64,000 nt of DNA, taken from NCBI RefSeq assembly GCF_030227225.1, contig NZ_JASPHQ010000007.1, positions 1 to 64,000 on the forward strand, written 5' to 3'. The notes beneath the pieces were generated by a model that did not search any database, was not told the DNA's origin, and saw nothing but the letters and a program-made list of their open reading frames with translations. The position numbers were made by a program, and so were the translations under genes. How positions within the stretch are numbered: position 1 is the stretch's first letter; every line of letters starts with the position of its first letter. Source of the stretch: Corynebacterium rhinophilum (GTDB lineage Bacteria > Actinomycetota > Actinomycetes > Mycobacteriales > Mycobacteriaceae). This document shows, in pieces, positions 16,859 to 26,978 of the stretch.

Positions 16859-19258
16859 ATGAAAAACAATAAACTCCTTCGCTACGGCGGCATTGCGGCG
16901 CTGATCCTCGTAGCGCTGTATGCCTTTACGTTCTTTAGCAACGAGACCCGCGGATACGTGGACGCGGATACCTCCGTGGCCCTAAAACAGCTGCAGGATA
17001 AAAACGTTGACGAAGTAGAAATTGATGACCGCGAGCAGCGCCTGCGCATCAAGCTCAAGGACGAAATCACGGTAGAAGAGCGCGAGGGCGTTGAAGAGAT
17101 CGTGTCTCAGTACCCCGCACGCGCCTCCGAGCAGGTCTTTGATGCGGTCAAGGATTCGGGTGCGGAGAAGTATCAGACCAACGTCACCCAGGATTCCTTC
17201 TTGGGCTCCATGCTCAGCTTCCTGCTGCCGATGGTCATCCTCTTCGGCCTGCTGTTCTGGCTCATGTCCCGCATGCAGCAGGGCGCCGGTGGCATGTTCG
17301 GCATCGGCGGCTCCAAGGCCAAGGAGCTGACCAAGGATATGCCGACCAATACCTTCGAGGACGTTGCCGGCGCGGATGAGGCCGTGGATGAGCTGCAGGA
17401 AATCAAGGACTTCCTGGAAGATCCGACCCGCTACCACGACTTGGGCGCGAAGATTCCGCGCGGCGTGCTGCTTTATGGCCCTCCGGGCACCGGTAAGACG
17501 CTGTTGGCCCGCGCCGTTGCGGGAGAGGCCGGTGTGCCGTTTTATTCCATCTCCGGTTCGGACTTTGTGGAGATGTTCGTCGGTGTCGGTGCCTCCCGCG
17601 TGCGCGACCTGTTCAAGCAGGCCAAGGAGCACAGCCCGTGCATCATCTTCGTGGACGAGATCGACGCCGTGGGCCGCCAGCGCGGATCCGGTACCGGCGG
17701 CGGACACGATGAGCGCGAGCAGACCCTGAACCAGTTGCTGGTTGAGATGGACGGCTTTGGCGACCGCGAGGGCGTTATCCTCATCGCGGCCACCAACCGC
17801 CCCGATATTTTGGACCCGGCGTTGCTGCGCCCGGGCCGGTTCGACCGCCAGATTCCGGTCACCAACCCGGACCTGGCCGGCCGCGAGCAGATCCTGCGCG
17901 TGCACGCCAAGGACAAGCCCTTGGCAGAAGAGGTCGATGTGGCGCAGCTGGCCAAGCGCACCGCCGGCATGTCCGGTGCGGACCTTGCCAATGTGCTTAA
18001 CGAGGCCGCGCTTCTCACCGCCCGCATCGGCGGCAACGTCATTACCTATGACGCGCTGGAAGAGGCCACCGACCGCGTGGTGGGCGGGCCACGGCGCCAG
18101 GGCAAGATCATCTCCGAGCACGAGAAGAAGGTCACCGCGTACCACGAGGGCGGCCACACCCTGTCCGCGTGGGCGCTCAAGGACATCGAGCGCGTGTGCA
18201 AGGTCACCATCCTGGCCCGCGGCCGCACCGGTGGCCACGCCATGACCTCGCAGGAAGACGACAAGGGCATGTACACCCGCGACGAGCTGTTTTCCCGCTT
18301 GGTCTTTGCCATGGGCGGCCGCGCCGCCGAGGAATTGGTCTTCGGTGCTCCCACCACCGGCGCGTCCTCCGATATCGAGAACGCCACCAAGATCGCCCGC
18401 GCGATGCTGACGGAATACGGCTTTTCGCCCGACCTGGGCACCGTTAAGTACGGCCAGGAGCAGGGCGATCCATTCAGCCAGATGGGCGGGGGCGGCGGCT
18501 CCATCGATTACTCGGATGACGTTGCCGCCAAGATCGACGAGCAGATGCGCTACCTCCTCGAGCGCGCGCACGAGCAGGCCTACGACATCCTGCGCACCAA
18601 CCGCGAGTTCCTGGACAAGCTGGCCGAGGCTCTCCTTGAGAAGGAGACCCTGCGCCGGCCGGACCTGGAGAGCATCTTCGACGGCATCGTGCCGCGCGAT
18701 GCCTATGATGTCTTCCCCGGCGAAGACGATCGTTTCCCGCGCCAGATTGGTTATGCGCCGGTCAAGACGCCGGTCGAGCTGGCCAAGGAGCGCGGCGAGG
18801 AGCTTCCTAAACGCATGACGCTTCTCGATGCCTCCCGGGCCGCCCGCGAGCGCCGCCTCGCCGGCGAAGAGCTCAAGGGCGAGGTTGGCTTTAACTTTGG
18901 CCAGCACGCTGGCGACTACGTGAACCCCGAAACAGTGCGCGAGCTGCACGGCGGCGGTAGCGATTCCGAGAACCGCAGCGGCCGCAGCGATGGCCGCAGC
19001 GGCCGAAACAACCAGAACAACCGCGCGGACCAGAGCGAGCGCGGCGACCGCGCCGACCGGAGCGATCACGTCCGCAACGACCGCGGGGAGCGCGACGGCG
19101 GGGAAGGGCGATCGGATTCGGCATCGGAAAGCAGGGGCAAGCACCACAAGCCAGAGGGAGAAACCAGCCAATGGTTCACCCCAGGCTGGAATGAGTCTTC
19201 CCACCGCGATAATCCCTACGCGCGCGATGCGGAAAAGTCGCGCGATGATAAAGAGTAA
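16859..19258 (+). CDS. ftsH: ATP-dependent zinc metalloprotease FtsH
   Basis: 799 aa. Membrane-anchored AAA protease that degrades membrane and regulatory proteins. Order: helix 1 (about 8-25), extracytoplasmic domain, helix 2 (about 115-135, [17 protein letters not shown]), AAA domain with Walker A GPPGTGKT near 207 and Walker [11 protein letters not shown], second region of homology [18 protein letters not shown], and zinc motif HEGGH near residue 429 (usually HEAGH, still HExxH). The last about 110 residues are a low-complexity Arg/Asp/Ser/Asn-rich tail not found in E. coli FtsH; tails of this kind occur in actinobacterial FtsH. folE follows 11 nt later. Confidence 0.95.
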   Translation: MKNNKLLRYGGIAALILVALYAFTFFSNETRGYVDADTSVALKQLQDKNVDEVEIDDREQRLRIKLKDEITVEEREGVEEIVSQYPARASEQVFDAVKDSGAEKYQTNVTQDSFLGSMLSFLLPMVILFGLLFWLMSRMQQGAGGMFGIGGSKAKELTKDMPTNTFEDVAGADEAVDELQEIKDFLEDPTRYHDLGAKIPRGVLLYGPPGTGKTLLARAVAGEAGVPFYSISGSDFVEMFVGVGASRVRDLFKQAKEHSPCIIFVDEIDAVGRQRGSGTGGGHDEREQTLNQLLVEMDGFGDREGVILIAATNRPDILDPALLRPGRFDRQIPVTNPDLAGREQILRVHAKDKPLAEEVDVAQLAKRTAGMSGADLANVLNEAALLTARIGGNVITYDALEEATDRVVGGPRRQGKIISEHEKKVTAYHEGGHTLSAWALKDIERVCKVTILARGRTGGHAMTSQEDDKGMYTRDELFSRLVFAMGGRAAEELVFGAPTTGASSDIENATKIARAMLTEYGFSPDLGTVKYGQEQGDPFSQMGGGGGSIDYSDDVAAKIDEQMRYLLERAHEQAYDILRTNREFLDKLAEALLEKETLRRPDLESIFDGIVPRDAYDVFPGEDDRFPRQIGYAPVKTPVELAKERGEELPKRMTLLDASRAARERRLAGEELKGEVGFNFGQHAGDYVNPETVRELHGGGSDSENRSGRSDGRSGRNNQNNRADQSERGDRADRSDHVRNDRGERDGGEGRSDSASESRGKHHKPEGETSQWFTPGWNESSHRDNPYARDAEKSRDDKE

Positions 19259-19269
19259 GAAGTACGTGC

Positions 19270-19878
19270 ATGTCTGAAAATCACACTGATAACCAGCAGG
19301 TGCCCGCCCGCGCACCGTATGACCAGGAGCGGGCGGAGGCGGCCGTTCGCGAGCTGCTCTTTGCCGTGGGCGAGGACCCTGACCGCGAAGGCCTGCGCGA
19401 AACCCCGGCACGAGTGGCCCGCGCCTACCGCGAGGTCTTCGCCGGCCTGCACGAGGACCCGACGGAGGTGCTGCACAAGACCTTCGCCGAGGACCACCAG
19501 GAACTGGTCCTGGTGCGCGATATTCCCATCTACTCCACCTGCGAGCACCACCTCGTGCCGTTTTATGGGGTGGCGCATATTGGCTATATCCCCGGCAAGG
19601 ACGGGCACGTCACCGGGCTGAGCAAGCTGGCGCGCCTGGCGGATATGTACGCCAAGCGCCCGCAGGTCCAGGAACGCCTGACCCAGCAGATTGCCGATGC
19701 CCTCGTGGATGTCCTCGAGGCCCAATCCGTCATCGTGGTCATCGAGTGCGAGCACTTGTGCATGGCCATGCGCGGCATCCGCAAGCCGGGAGCGACCACA
19801 ACGACCTCCGCGGTGCGCGGCGGGTTCAAAAATAACGCGACCTCGCGCGCGGAAGTGTTGAGCTTCATCCGTACGTAG
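19270..19878 (+). CDS. folE: GTP cyclohydrolase I
   Basis: 202 aa. First step of folate synthesis: GTP to 7,8-dihydroneopterin triphosphate. Seen: [18 protein letters not shown], the zinc and active-site region [12 protein letters not shown] with Cys and His ligands, [20 protein letters not shown] and the second zinc Cys in [15 protein letters not shown] at 19270, 11 nt after ftsH. It is the first gene of a folE-folP-folB-folK run, the standard order in corynebacteria and mycobacteria. Confidence 0.96.
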   Translation: MSENHTDNQQVPARAPYDQERAEAAVRELLFAVGEDPDREGLRETPARVARAYREVFAGLHEDPTEVLHKTFAEDHQELVLVRDIPIYSTCEHHLVPFYGVAHIGYIPGKDGHVTGLSKLARLADMYAKRPQVQERLTQQIADALVDVLEAQSVIVVIECEHLCMAMRGIRKPGATTTTSAVRGGFKNNATSRAEVLSFIRT

Positions 19879-19919
19879 CGCGTACGCAGTAGAGTTTGTC
19901 GAGCGAAAAGGAGAACGCA

Positions 19920-20879
19920 GTGCACCCGGCTTCCTCAGTTGGAGAATTGACCATCGCGAAGCGCACGCTCGTCATGGGCATCGTGAATGTTACGAAGGAT
20001 TCCTTTTCCGATGGTGGGCGGTGGCTCGACTTTGACGCCGCCACCACTCATGCCCGCGAGCTGGTGGAACAGGGCGCGGACATGATCGATGTGGGCGGCG
20101 AATCCACCCGCCCGGGCGCGGTGCGTGTGGAGGCGCAGGAAGAAGCCGACCGCGTGGTCCCGGTCATCCGGGCGCTGCACGAGCAGGGCATTCGCACCTC
20201 GGTGGATACGATGCGCGCCTCGGTTGCCACCGCTGCGGCCGCGGCTGGGGTGGACATGATTAATGATGTCTCTGGCGGCCTCGCCGATCCTGAAATGTAT
20301 GCCGCCATGGCCGATGCCGGCGTGCCCGTCTGCCTCATGCACTGGCGCACGCTGCAGGAAGGCGCGTTCGGATCCGCGGCGGGCACGGCGGATCACGGCG
20401 GCGATGTGGTCCGCGATGTGCACGAGACCCTCGCCCGCCTGAGCAATAACGCCCTGGATGCGGGCGTGAAAAAGGAAAATGTCGTGCTGGATCCGGGCCT
20501 CGGCTTTGCCAAGAGCCCGCAGGATAACTGGGCGCTGCTTAAGGCCCTGCCCGAGTTTCTAGATGGCGAGTTCCCCATCTTGGTGGGCGCCTCGCGCAAG
20601 CGCTTCCTCGCTGCCATCCGGGAAGACCGCGGGGTAGAGGCCAGCCCGCTGCTTGCTGATCCCGCCACCGCCGCCGTGACCGCCATCTCCGCCCAGATGG
20701 GTGCGTGGGGCGTGCGCGTGCACGAGGTGGGCGTATCCCGCGATGCCGTCGACGTGGCCGCCGCGTGGAACGCCGGCAAGTCCTATGTGGGCGGCGCCAA
20801 TGCCACCGGCAGCTACCGCAATGCCGCCACCGGCACTGGCTCAGTGACCTCTACCGCGATGGGTACGGAAAGGAATTAA
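19920..20879 (+). CDS. folP: Dihydropteroate synthase
   Basis: 319 aa. Joins pteridine pyrophosphate to p-aminobenzoate; sulfonamide target. Signatures: [16 protein letters not shown] near residue 20, [37 protein letters not shown] and [10 protein letters not shown]. The start is GTG at 19920 because AAAAGGAG precedes it by six bases; the frame stays open to 19896. The last about 30 residues are Thr/Gly/Ala-rich. It sits 41 nt after folE and 2 nt before folB. Confidence 0.95.
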   Translation: MHPASSVGELTIAKRTLVMGIVNVTKDSFSDGGRWLDFDAATTHARELVEQGADMIDVGGESTRPGAVRVEAQEEADRVVPVIRALHEQGIRTSVDTMRASVATAAAAAGVDMINDVSGGLADPEMYAAMADAGVPVCLMHWRTLQEGAFGSAAGTADHGGDVVRDVHETLARLSNNALDAGVKKENVVLDPGLGFAKSPQDNWALLKALPEFLDGEFPILVGASRKRFLAAIREDRGVEASPLLADPATAAVTAISAQMGAWGVRVHEVGVSRDAVDVAAAWNAGKSYVGGANATGSYRNAATGTGSVTSTAMGTERN

Positions 20880-20881
20880 CC

Positions 20882-21340
20882 ATGGCAGATCGCATCGAAT
20901 TAACCGGCCTGGAATGCTTTGGCTACCACGGCGTCTTTGAGGAGGAGAAGCGCACCGGCCAGCCCTTCATCGTCGATATCACCTGCTGGTCCGAGTTTGC
21001 TGAGGCCGCAGCTCACGATGATCTGACCAAAACCATCAATTACGCAGAGCTTGCCGATGTCGCCGCCAGCATCGTCGAAGGCCCCTCCCGCGACCTCATC
21101 GAGACCGTCGCTAGCGAGGTGGCCGATACCATCATGGATTCTTTTGCAGACCTGCACGCGGTGGAAGTGACCGTGCACAAACCTAAGGCGCCGATACCGC
21201 GCACTTTTGCCGATGTCGCCGTCGTCGCCCGCCGCTCCCGCAAGCACGCGCGCACCGGTGCCCCACGGCTCGCCTCGCAGGAGGGGACTCCGAAGGGAGC
21301 CGACGCGCAGCGCCCCGGCACGAACCCCGGGAGTAAGTAA
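20882..21340 (+). CDS. folB: Dihydroneopterin aldolase
   Basis: 152 aa. Converts dihydroneopterin to 6-hydroxymethyl-dihydropterin. Seen: [20 protein letters not shown] with the conserved [13 protein letters not shown], and the C-terminal [11 protein letters not shown] with the catalytic Lys region. It has a roughly 30-residue tail beyond the usual length of about 120. The ATG is 2 nt after the folP stop, and the stop shares one base with the folK ATG (TAATG), so translation is coupled. Confidence 0.95.
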   Translation: MADRIELTGLECFGYHGVFEEEKRTGQPFIVDITCWSEFAEAAAHDDLTKTINYAELADVAASIVEGPSRDLIETVASEVADTIMDSFADLHAVEVTVHKPKAPIPRTFADVAVVARRSRKHARTGAPRLASQEGTPKGADAQRPGTNPGSK

Positions 21341-21825
21341 TGCGCGCGGTACTATCCATCGGCTCCAATATGGATGACCGCGTGGAGCTTTTGCGGACGG
21401 TGTTTACGGAGTTCCGTGAGGACATCGTGGCGGCCTCGCCCGTCTATGCCACCCCGCCGTGGGGAGTAACGGACCAGGATGAATTTTTGAATGCGGTGCT
21501 CATCGTGGACGTCCAAGAGAGCCCGCTGGAGCTCTTACGGCGCGGCCAGAAGCTGGAGGAAGCCGCAGAGCGCGTGCGCGTGCGCCACTGGGGCCCACGC
21601 ACCCTGGATGTGGACATCGTCGATATTGAGGGCTACAGCTCCTCCGATCCGGAACTTACCGTCCCACACCCCTTTGCCCACGAGCGCGCATTCGTGCTTA
21701 TTCCCTGGTTAGCCGCCGATGGCGCTGCTAAGTTGAAGGGACAGGATGTCTCCGCGCTGGTTGCCGCATTGAACCCGCAGGAGACCGCCGATATCCACCG
21801 CTTGGGCCTGATGGAGGAGTTATGA
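21340..21825 (+). CDS. folK: 2-amino-4-hydroxy-6-hydroxymethyldihydropteridine pyrophosphokinase
   Basis: 161 aa. Transfers pyrophosphate from ATP to hydroxymethyl-dihydropterin, the step before FolP. Seen: VLSIGSNMDDRVELL, the pair SPVYATPPWGVTDQDEFLNA, the Arg-rich loop VRVRHWGPRTLDVDIVDIE (HPPK signature) and VPHPFAHERAFVLIPW. It starts one base inside the folB stop and overlaps the next gene in ATGA. Confidence 0.96.
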   Translation: MRAVLSIGSNMDDRVELLRTVFTEFREDIVAASPVYATPPWGVTDQDEFLNAVLIVDVQESPLELLRRGQKLEEAAERVRVRHWGPRTLDVDIVDIEGYSSSDPELTVPHPFAHERAFVLIPWLAADGAAKLKGQDVSALVAALNPQETADIHRLGLMEEL

Positions 21826-22295
21826 AACGAACCTCGTTCGGTGCGCTTATCGGCGTAGGGGTATTCATGGCCGCCGCGGCGGCCATCCTCACCACGCGCT
21901 TTTATGGCTCCATGATGGCCATCCCAGTCACGGTCTCAGCCACGCTGTGGCTCATGGTGGTGGTGTGTTTGGGGCTTACCTGGAAGGTAGATAAGGCCAC
22001 CGATGAGGATCACGGCATCGGGTTGGATAACTCGCAGCTTAATCCCATGACCATCGCGCAGTTTATGCTGGTGGGCAAGGCCTCGGCGTGGACGGGTGCG
22101 ATCGTCGGCGGGCTCTATGCAGGGGTGGCGGTCTACGTCATCCCGAATGCGGGCACCCTTGTCGCGGCTTCCGATGATCTGGTGGGAGTGCTCGCATCCG
22201 CGATTGGCGGCATCGTCATGTCCGCGGCTGGCCTGCGATTGGAGCGACACTGCGAGACCCCGCCGCCACCGGACGGGCTTCAAGCGGTACATTAG
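21822..22295 (+). CDS. DUF3180 membrane protein
   Basis: 157 aa with about four hydrophobic helices (for example GALIGVGVFMAAAAAIL and VTVSATLWLMVVVCLGLTW) and a C-terminal ARG/Glu-rich end. It corresponds in position to Rv3605c, always just after folK in mycolata. Function unknown. It overlaps folK by 4 nt. The family name follows from synteny and general pattern. Confidence 0.75.
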   Translation: MKRTSFGALIGVGVFMAAAAAILTTRFYGSMMAIPVTVSATLWLMVVVCLGLTWKVDKATDEDHGIGLDNSQLNPMTIAQFMLVGKASAWTGAIVGGLYAGVAVYVIPNAGTLVAASDDLVGVLASAIGGIVMSAAGLRLERHCETPPPPDGLQAVH

Positions 22296-22300
22296 GGAAC

Positions 22301-23359
22301 ATGACTCAGCCGCGCTCTTCTTCCAAAAACTCGTCGTCCTCGCCGGATTGGGGACAAATTGGGATTATCGCCCTCGTCATCTTGGCCGTTATCGCCAGCA
22401 TCGTTATGCTCATTTCCGGCTCGGCAGCGGCGCTCAAGATTGCGCTCATCGCCGCCTTGTGGGCCGCGGTGGTGGGCTTTTTCTTGGTGATGCGCTACCG
22501 CCGCCAGGCCGAGGAATCCGTGACCAAGCTGGAGCTGCAGGAGCGCGCCCACCGCGCGGAGCTCAAGCAGGCCCGCGCAGCCGAAGGCAAGGAGCTACCG
22601 GATCAGCAGATCCTCGACGAGATCCGCACCGAGCTGGCCTCTATCCGGAAGCAGATTGAGGACTTGTCCGGCCACGAGTTCACCTACGAGCCCGCCGCCT
22701 TGCACGCGGAGGCACGCCGCATCATGGAGCTGGAGGCACAGACCGCCGCGGCGTCCCACCGCAGGGAAGAAAACGTCGACTTTGAGCAGGCGTCTTCCGG
22801 TGCGCCGTCTGCCGATGCCATCGCTGGCCGCCTAGGCAATCAACCCTCCGGCGCGCACGCGGACTCCAACCCGCTCAATGACATCATCAGCGAAAACACC
22901 CGCGCGCAGCGTAGCTCTTCCCGGACCGAGCAGCTTGCCGATGCCCCCATGCCAGCCAGCGCGGACCAGAAGCCAAAGGACGTTTCCTTCGATACCGGCA
23001 GCTTCCAGGCCGTACGCTGGGATTCGGGCGGAGATTCTGACATCAAGCGCCAAGGCTCCCAGCACGCGGGAACCGGCAGCGCGGCGCACTCTGGCGCCCG
23101 CGGTAGCCACCGCAAGCCAGAGGCTGATACCGCAGCTGAGCAGGCTTCCGATGCGGTGACCCAGAACATCCCGCAGCAGACCACCGGCAAGGATGCGCGC
23201 GAGGAATACAAGGGCTCGGGACACCACGTGGCTGCTGAGCAGAAGCAAGCGGCCACGCGCCGCCAGCAGCAGACCCGTGGTCGCCGCCGCAGCGATGAAC
23301 AGCGCGATGGTTCCGTGTCCGTCTCGGAGCTTCTGGCACAGATGAAGAAGGATAAATAA
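22301..23359 (+). CDS. DUF6779 membrane protein with disordered C-terminus
   Basis: 352 aa. Two adjacent hydrophobic helices near the N-terminus (about 19-40 and 45-65) are followed by a coiled-coil-like charged segment (about 70-130, QAEESVTKLELQERAHRAEL) and a long Ser/Ala/Gln-rich, probably disordered cytoplasmic region ending in VSELLAQMKKDK. It is the positional equivalent of Rv3604c. Function unknown. TACATT lies 7 nt before the ATG, overlapping the DUF3180 stop, so it may also have its own leaderless promoter. Confidence 0.75.
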   Translation: MTQPRSSSKNSSSSPDWGQIGIIALVILAVIASIVMLISGSAAALKIALIAALWAAVVGFFLVMRYRRQAEESVTKLELQERAHRAELKQARAAEGKELPDQQILDEIRTELASIRKQIEDLSGHEFTYEPAALHAEARRIMELEAQTAAASHRREENVDFEQASSGAPSADAIAGRLGNQPSGAHADSNPLNDIISENTRAQRSSSRTEQLADAPMPASADQKPKDVSFDTGSFQAVRWDSGGDSDIKRQGSQHAGTGSAAHSGARGSHRKPEADTAAEQASDAVTQNIPQQTTGKDAREEYKGSGHHVAAEQKQAATRRQQQTRGRRRSDEQRDGSVSVSELLAQMKKDK

Positions 23360-24034
23360 ATGCGTCCACCGCGCATGCGTGTTGCCCTTTTCGGGCGCAG
23401 CCTCGCCGGGATTTCCCTAGCCAATGCCATGGAGCGCGCTGGCCATACCGTGGAGATGCTTGATGATCCGGCCGAGCTTGGCTCCTTCCAGGCGTTGATT
23501 CTAGCGGTGGGTGAGACACGGTTGGATGCTGCTGTAGAGCTTGTCGAGGACCACGTGCACAAGGGCCTGATCGCTTTCCATACCTGCCTGTCGCGGGGCG
23601 TGCAAGGCCTCGATCCGCTGGAGACTCACGGTTGCATCGTGGCGGCAATAGCGCCCATGGCAGGCGGGCGCTGGGCAGTATCCACGCTGGATGAGCTGGG
23701 TGAGAGCATTGCTGACTTCGTATTGAGCGAATTCCGGGCGCACGCAGTGCCGCTTTCCGATGCCGAGCGTCCCGCCTTCGCCGCCCGCTCCTACTACATA
23801 GAAATGCTTAGCCGCCTGCATCTAGCAGCTGCCGTTGAAGCCAATTTCTTTGCCGAGTTCGATGAGATTCCACCGTCCGAATTCGACATCGATTCAGAGG
23901 ACATCATTGCGGCCTATCGCGGGGCCACGGATCCCGGAATGCGCCGCCACTACTTAGAAACCGCTCGGCGCTTAGGCGAAGTAGAAGACCGCACCGAATT
24001 AGAAATGTGGGCCTTGCAGGAGGAATCCCGATGA
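23360..24034 (+). CDS. Rossmann-like/DUF2520-type protein
   Basis: 224 aa, starting directly after the DUF6779 stop. The N-terminus VALFGRSLAGISLANAMERA resembles a nucleotide-binding Rossmann fold with a degenerate glycine loop, and a helical part follows. Such proteins (about 290 aa in mycobacteria, Rv3603c) always sit before panC; this one is shorter, with a reduced C-terminal domain. It overlaps panC by 4 nt. Catalytic role unproven. Confidence 0.65.
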   Translation: MRPPRMRVALFGRSLAGISLANAMERAGHTVEMLDDPAELGSFQALILAVGETRLDAAVELVEDHVHKGLIAFHTCLSRGVQGLDPLETHGCIVAAIAPMAGGRWAVSTLDELGESIADFVLSEFRAHAVPLSDAERPAFAARSYYIEMLSRLHLAAAVEANFFAEFDEIPPSEFDIDSEDIIAAYRGATDPGMRRHYLETARRLGEVEDRTELEMWALQEESR

Positions 24035-24918
24035 GCTTGAAGATGGGACAAGCCACCGTTGTCAGCGAGGTCGATCGCATCCGCATGGTGGGAAGCGCCC
24101 TGCGCAAGACCGGTCGCCCCGTGGCCTTCGTACCACTGACCACCGGCGTGCATGCAGGGCATATCGCGCTGGTGCGAGCGGCCCGCCGTATTCGTGGCGC
24201 GGTGACCGTCGTGGCTCTCCAAGAGCCTCGCGGCGAGGACGTAGATCTCCTGCGCGCCGAGGGCGTGGATGTCATTTGGGATTACACTCCCGAGAAGCTC
24301 TGGCCGCATGGCCGCCGGATTACAATCTCGCCTCGCGACGCCGCAGACTTCCCAGCAGGCTTAGAGCCCGATTTGTCTGGCGAACTCACCCTTTACCTCA
24401 CGCTGATGATGGCGCTATCGCCCACCGATGTGCTTATCGGTGAGAAGGACTACGAGCTGCTCTTGGCCATTCATCATGCGGTGCAGGACTTGCACCTGGG
24501 GGTTCGTGTGCAGGGCGTTCCCGCCGTGCGCATGCCCGATGGCGTAGTGATGAGCCTGCGCAATACGCGCGTGCCTGAAGATAAGCGCGAGGACGTAGCC
24601 GCCCTGTCCGCCGCGCTTACCGCTGGGGCACACGCCGCAGAGGCGGGCGCGGAAAAGGTCCGCGAGGTTGCCGCAGGTGTCCTAGAAGCCGCCGGAGTAG
24701 AACCGGAATACTTAGAATTGCGCGGCCGCGATCTGGGCGAACCGCCTGCCGAGGGCGATGCCCGCCTGCTGGTCGCTGCCACCATTGGCGGGGTCAGAGT
24801 AATTGACAACGTTGGCCTGCCGCTGGGGATTGGTTTCACTAATATTGAAGAGCACGAGGCTAAGGCCGAGCTCGAGCGAGAAAAGCAGCGCGAGCAAAAC
24901 CAATCCCCGGAGGACTAA
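24031..24918 (+). CDS. panC: Pantoate-beta-alanine ligase family protein (divergent PanC)
   Basis: 295 aa. PanC joins pantoate and beta-alanine with ATP for coenzyme A synthesis. The fold is recognisable: FVPLTTGVHAGHIALVRAAR (normal enzymes have PTMGALHxGH), DVLIGEKDYELL (normal FGEKDxxQL) and VPAVRMPDGVVMSLRN (normal SSRN). HxGH and GEKD are kept, but the PTMG and SSRN motifs are altered, so activity or specificity may differ. The start is the ATG at 24031 after GGAGG, overlapping the DUF2520 stop. The neighbouring panD seen in mycobacteria is absent here. Confidence 0.75.
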   Translation: MSLKMGQATVVSEVDRIRMVGSALRKTGRPVAFVPLTTGVHAGHIALVRAARRIRGAVTVVALQEPRGEDVDLLRAEGVDVIWDYTPEKLWPHGRRITISPRDAADFPAGLEPDLSGELTLYLTLMMALSPTDVLIGEKDYELLLAIHHAVQDLHLGVRVQGVPAVRMPDGVVMSLRNTRVPEDKREDVAALSAALTAGAHAAEAGAEKVREVAAGVLEAAGVEPEYLELRGRDLGEPPAEGDARLLVAATIGGVRVIDNVGLPLGIGFTNIEEHEAKAELEREKQREQNQSPED

Positions 24919-25528
24919 TGACCGAAATCCACATCCGCGACCTTGATCCGCGCGATGAACCCAAGGCGATTGAGTTTGCCATCGAAGGCATGCACCTGCA
25001 TTGGTTTGTGAAGAACCCGCGCTTCGAGCGTGCCTATGGCCGTTATTTTTGGGATTTAGAGCGCGCCCAAGCCACCGATATCTTGGCAGCCTATGCCGAT
25101 GATGGGCGTTTCCTCGGCGTGATTTTGGCATCGATTAAAGGCGAACCAGCGCTGCCGTATCCGTGGTGGCGCAAGGCCTATGTCAAGGCCGTGGATCTCT
25201 TCAACAGCCTGCGCCCTGGCGGTCACCGCGGTGACTACGATGCCGCGAACGAGGACATGTTGTTAAGCTACTTGGCCGAAAACACCGTGGATGGTGAAAT
25301 CGGCTTCCTCGTCGCTGACCCAAACTCGGGTGTGAAGGGTGTGGGCACCGCGCTCCTCGAGGCCTTTGAGGAGCGCCACCCCGGCAAGGATATTTACCTC
25401 TACACCGACGATGGCTGCACCTATCAGTTCTACGATTCCCGCGGTTTTGAGCGGGTGGGGAGAAGGAAATCTCCATCGATAAGGACCGCGACCTTACCTG
25501 CATGCTGTACGTCCGCCACGTGGCGTGA
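24918..25528 (+). pseudogene. GNAT-family N-acetyltransferase, frameshifted near the 3' end
   Basis: The first about 180 residues form a GNAT-like protein: IHIRDLDPRDEPKAIEFAIE, the acetyl-CoA site region FLVADPNSGVKGVGTALLEA and YLYTDDGCTYQFYDSRGFER. At GGGG (25457-25460) the frame shifts. One extra G would continue as EKEISIDKDRDLTCMLYVRH and stop at 25526-25528, a natural GNAT ending of about 203 aa. Without it the frame runs to 25667 through non-coding-looking sequence. Either a real 1-bp deletion in a homopolymer or a sequencing error. The ATG overlaps the panC stop (TAATG). Confidence 0.75.
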
Positions 25529-25663
25529 GGCTACCGCGTCACGCCACGCAAACGAGCGCAGCTTCACGCCACGCATCTACATCGGCGAACGCTACAGACT
25601 TCGCGGCACGAATCTTCGCGATGCGATTTTTCGCGGCGCGGGTCCTCCCGGCGCCGCGCCACG
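25529..25663. other. Repeat-containing convergent intergenic stretch
   Basis: Contains TCACGCCACGCA twice (25539-25550 and 25564-25575) and several TTCGCGRC-type words. The frame extension of the GNAT gene covers it, but its composition is not protein-like. Confidence 0.4.
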
Positions 25664-26965
25664 TTAGTTCGCCAGCGCGCCCATCGGATCCCACGCCGGC
25701 AGGGTGGTGATCTCGGTGGACTTGAGCGCTTCCTGGTATTGCCCAGGCAGGCGGGACGGGTGGACGGCGATTTCGAAGACGTACTCGTCAAACCAGTCAT
25801 CGGCCATGGTCCAAAAGCCCTTATCGCCCTTCTCGGTGCCCCAGGAATTCTCCACGCGCCAGCGGGTGACCTCGCCGGACTCGGCAACATCTGCGCCGGT
25901 AAAGACCATCGCATGCGTCATCAAGGACTCGTGCAGGCGGAGGCGGTCTGGCTTTTCGATGCCCATTTCCACCCCATACAGCCCCTCATAATCGTGCAGG
26001 CGCTTGGCCCAGACGCCGCTATCGGCATCGGATTGCTGGCTGTTATCGCAGCCGAACCAGACGGGCTGGCCATCCTCGATGGCAGAGCGGGTGGCATCGC
26101 GCAATACCTCAACCGGGGCGTTGAGGTAGGTGACCTTTTCACCGGCGACGTTGCCTAGGTAGTCCACGGTGTAGAGCTCACCGTAGGAATTGCGCGGGTC
26201 ATTGACCACGCAGACATACTCGCCCAGGTCCTTGGGGAGGTACTCGCGGGCGAAGTCCTGCGGGGTATAGGTGCCCTCGCGGTGGAAGTTATCGTCCTTA
26301 TCGCGGTACTGCCACTGGAACTCTGTGGGCGGGAGGCCGAGGTTGGCGGTGAGGATGCGGTAGACATCGGCAAGCGCCTGCTCCTGTGCCCCAGACTTGC
26401 CCGCGCGGATCTGGTGGGAGGCGCGGCGCAGGACGGTCTGCAGGTTGCGGTTGAGCATGGCGCTGGACTCGGAGGACGCGGTCTCCGGCATGGCGTACTT
26501 GGGCACCACGCCGTACTTTTCCACCAGCGAGACGAACATGGACCACTGGCCGCCATCGCCGATGGGGTCATCCATGAGCTTAGTCAAGGTGCGGTCCGTA
26601 ATATCGCGCTCCTTGAGCTCGTCTACCGCGGTGAGGAACCAATTGGCCTTTTCCAGCTTGTCGTAGAAGTACAGGTAGGTCTGCGAAAGCTCGAAATCCT
26701 TGATGTTGGTGCGGTCCATGATGTCACCGCGCAGGGAATTCAGGCCCGCAAAAATCCAGCAGCGGCCAGAAGCCTTCTGGTTGGCCGCGCCCCACTTATC
26801 GAGCTTGTGGCTGGTCGCCGTGGTGAGCTCGCGCACGAGGTCGCGGTCGACGCTCAGCTTATCGATGCCCTCCTGCGCCACCGCATTCCGCGCCGCCCTG
26901 ATGGCCGGCTCGCTGGTGAGGGTGGCGTTGGTGGTGTGAACTTCCTGTGGATTAATCTCATTCAT
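25664..26965 (-). CDS. C1B cysteine aminopeptidase (PepC/bleomycin hydrolase family)
   Basis: 433 aa, the usual length of cytoplasmic PepC. The catalytic Cys lies in QKASGRCWIFAGLNSLRGD near residue 70, the His in MTHAMVFTGAD near 368, and the Asn in RWRVENSWGT near 390. These enzymes form hexameric barrels and trim N-terminal residues from peptides. It is the downstream member of a tandem pair with the next gene, separated by 13 nt, and they are clearly paralogous. ATG at 26965, with AAGGAGCAT-type sequence upstream. Confidence 0.9.
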   Translation of the reverse strand: MNEINPQEVHTTNATLTSEPAIRAARNAVAQEGIDKLSVDRDLVRELTTATSHKLDKWGAANQKASGRCWIFAGLNSLRGDIMDRTNIKDFELSQTYLYFYDKLEKANWFLTAVDELKERDITDRTLTKLMDDPIGDGGQWSMFVSLVEKYGVVPKYAMPETASSESSAMLNRNLQTVLRRASHQIRAGKSGAQEQALADVYRILTANLGLPPTEFQWQYRDKDDNFHREGTYTPQDFAREYLPKDLGEYVCVVNDPRNSYGELYTVDYLGNVAGEKVTYLNAPVEVLRDATRSAIEDGQPVWFGCDNSQQSDADSGVWAKRLHDYEGLYGVEMGIEKPDRLRLHESLMTHAMVFTGADVAESGEVTRWRVENSWGTEKGDKGFWTMADDWFDEYVFEIAVHPSRLPGQYQEALKSTEITTLPAWDPMGALAN

Positions 26966-26978
26966 TTTTCGATGCTCC

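Noticed and set aside
16982..19411. 809-aa open frame opposite ftsH
   Set aside because: It is the antisense shadow of ftsH in GC-rich DNA. Its protein has no recognisable domain, and ftsH is certain.
25529..25667. C-terminal extension of the GNAT protein
   Set aside because: Reads as low-quality Ala/Arg sequence over a repeat. A single added G restores a natural ending, so the extension is treated as non-coding.
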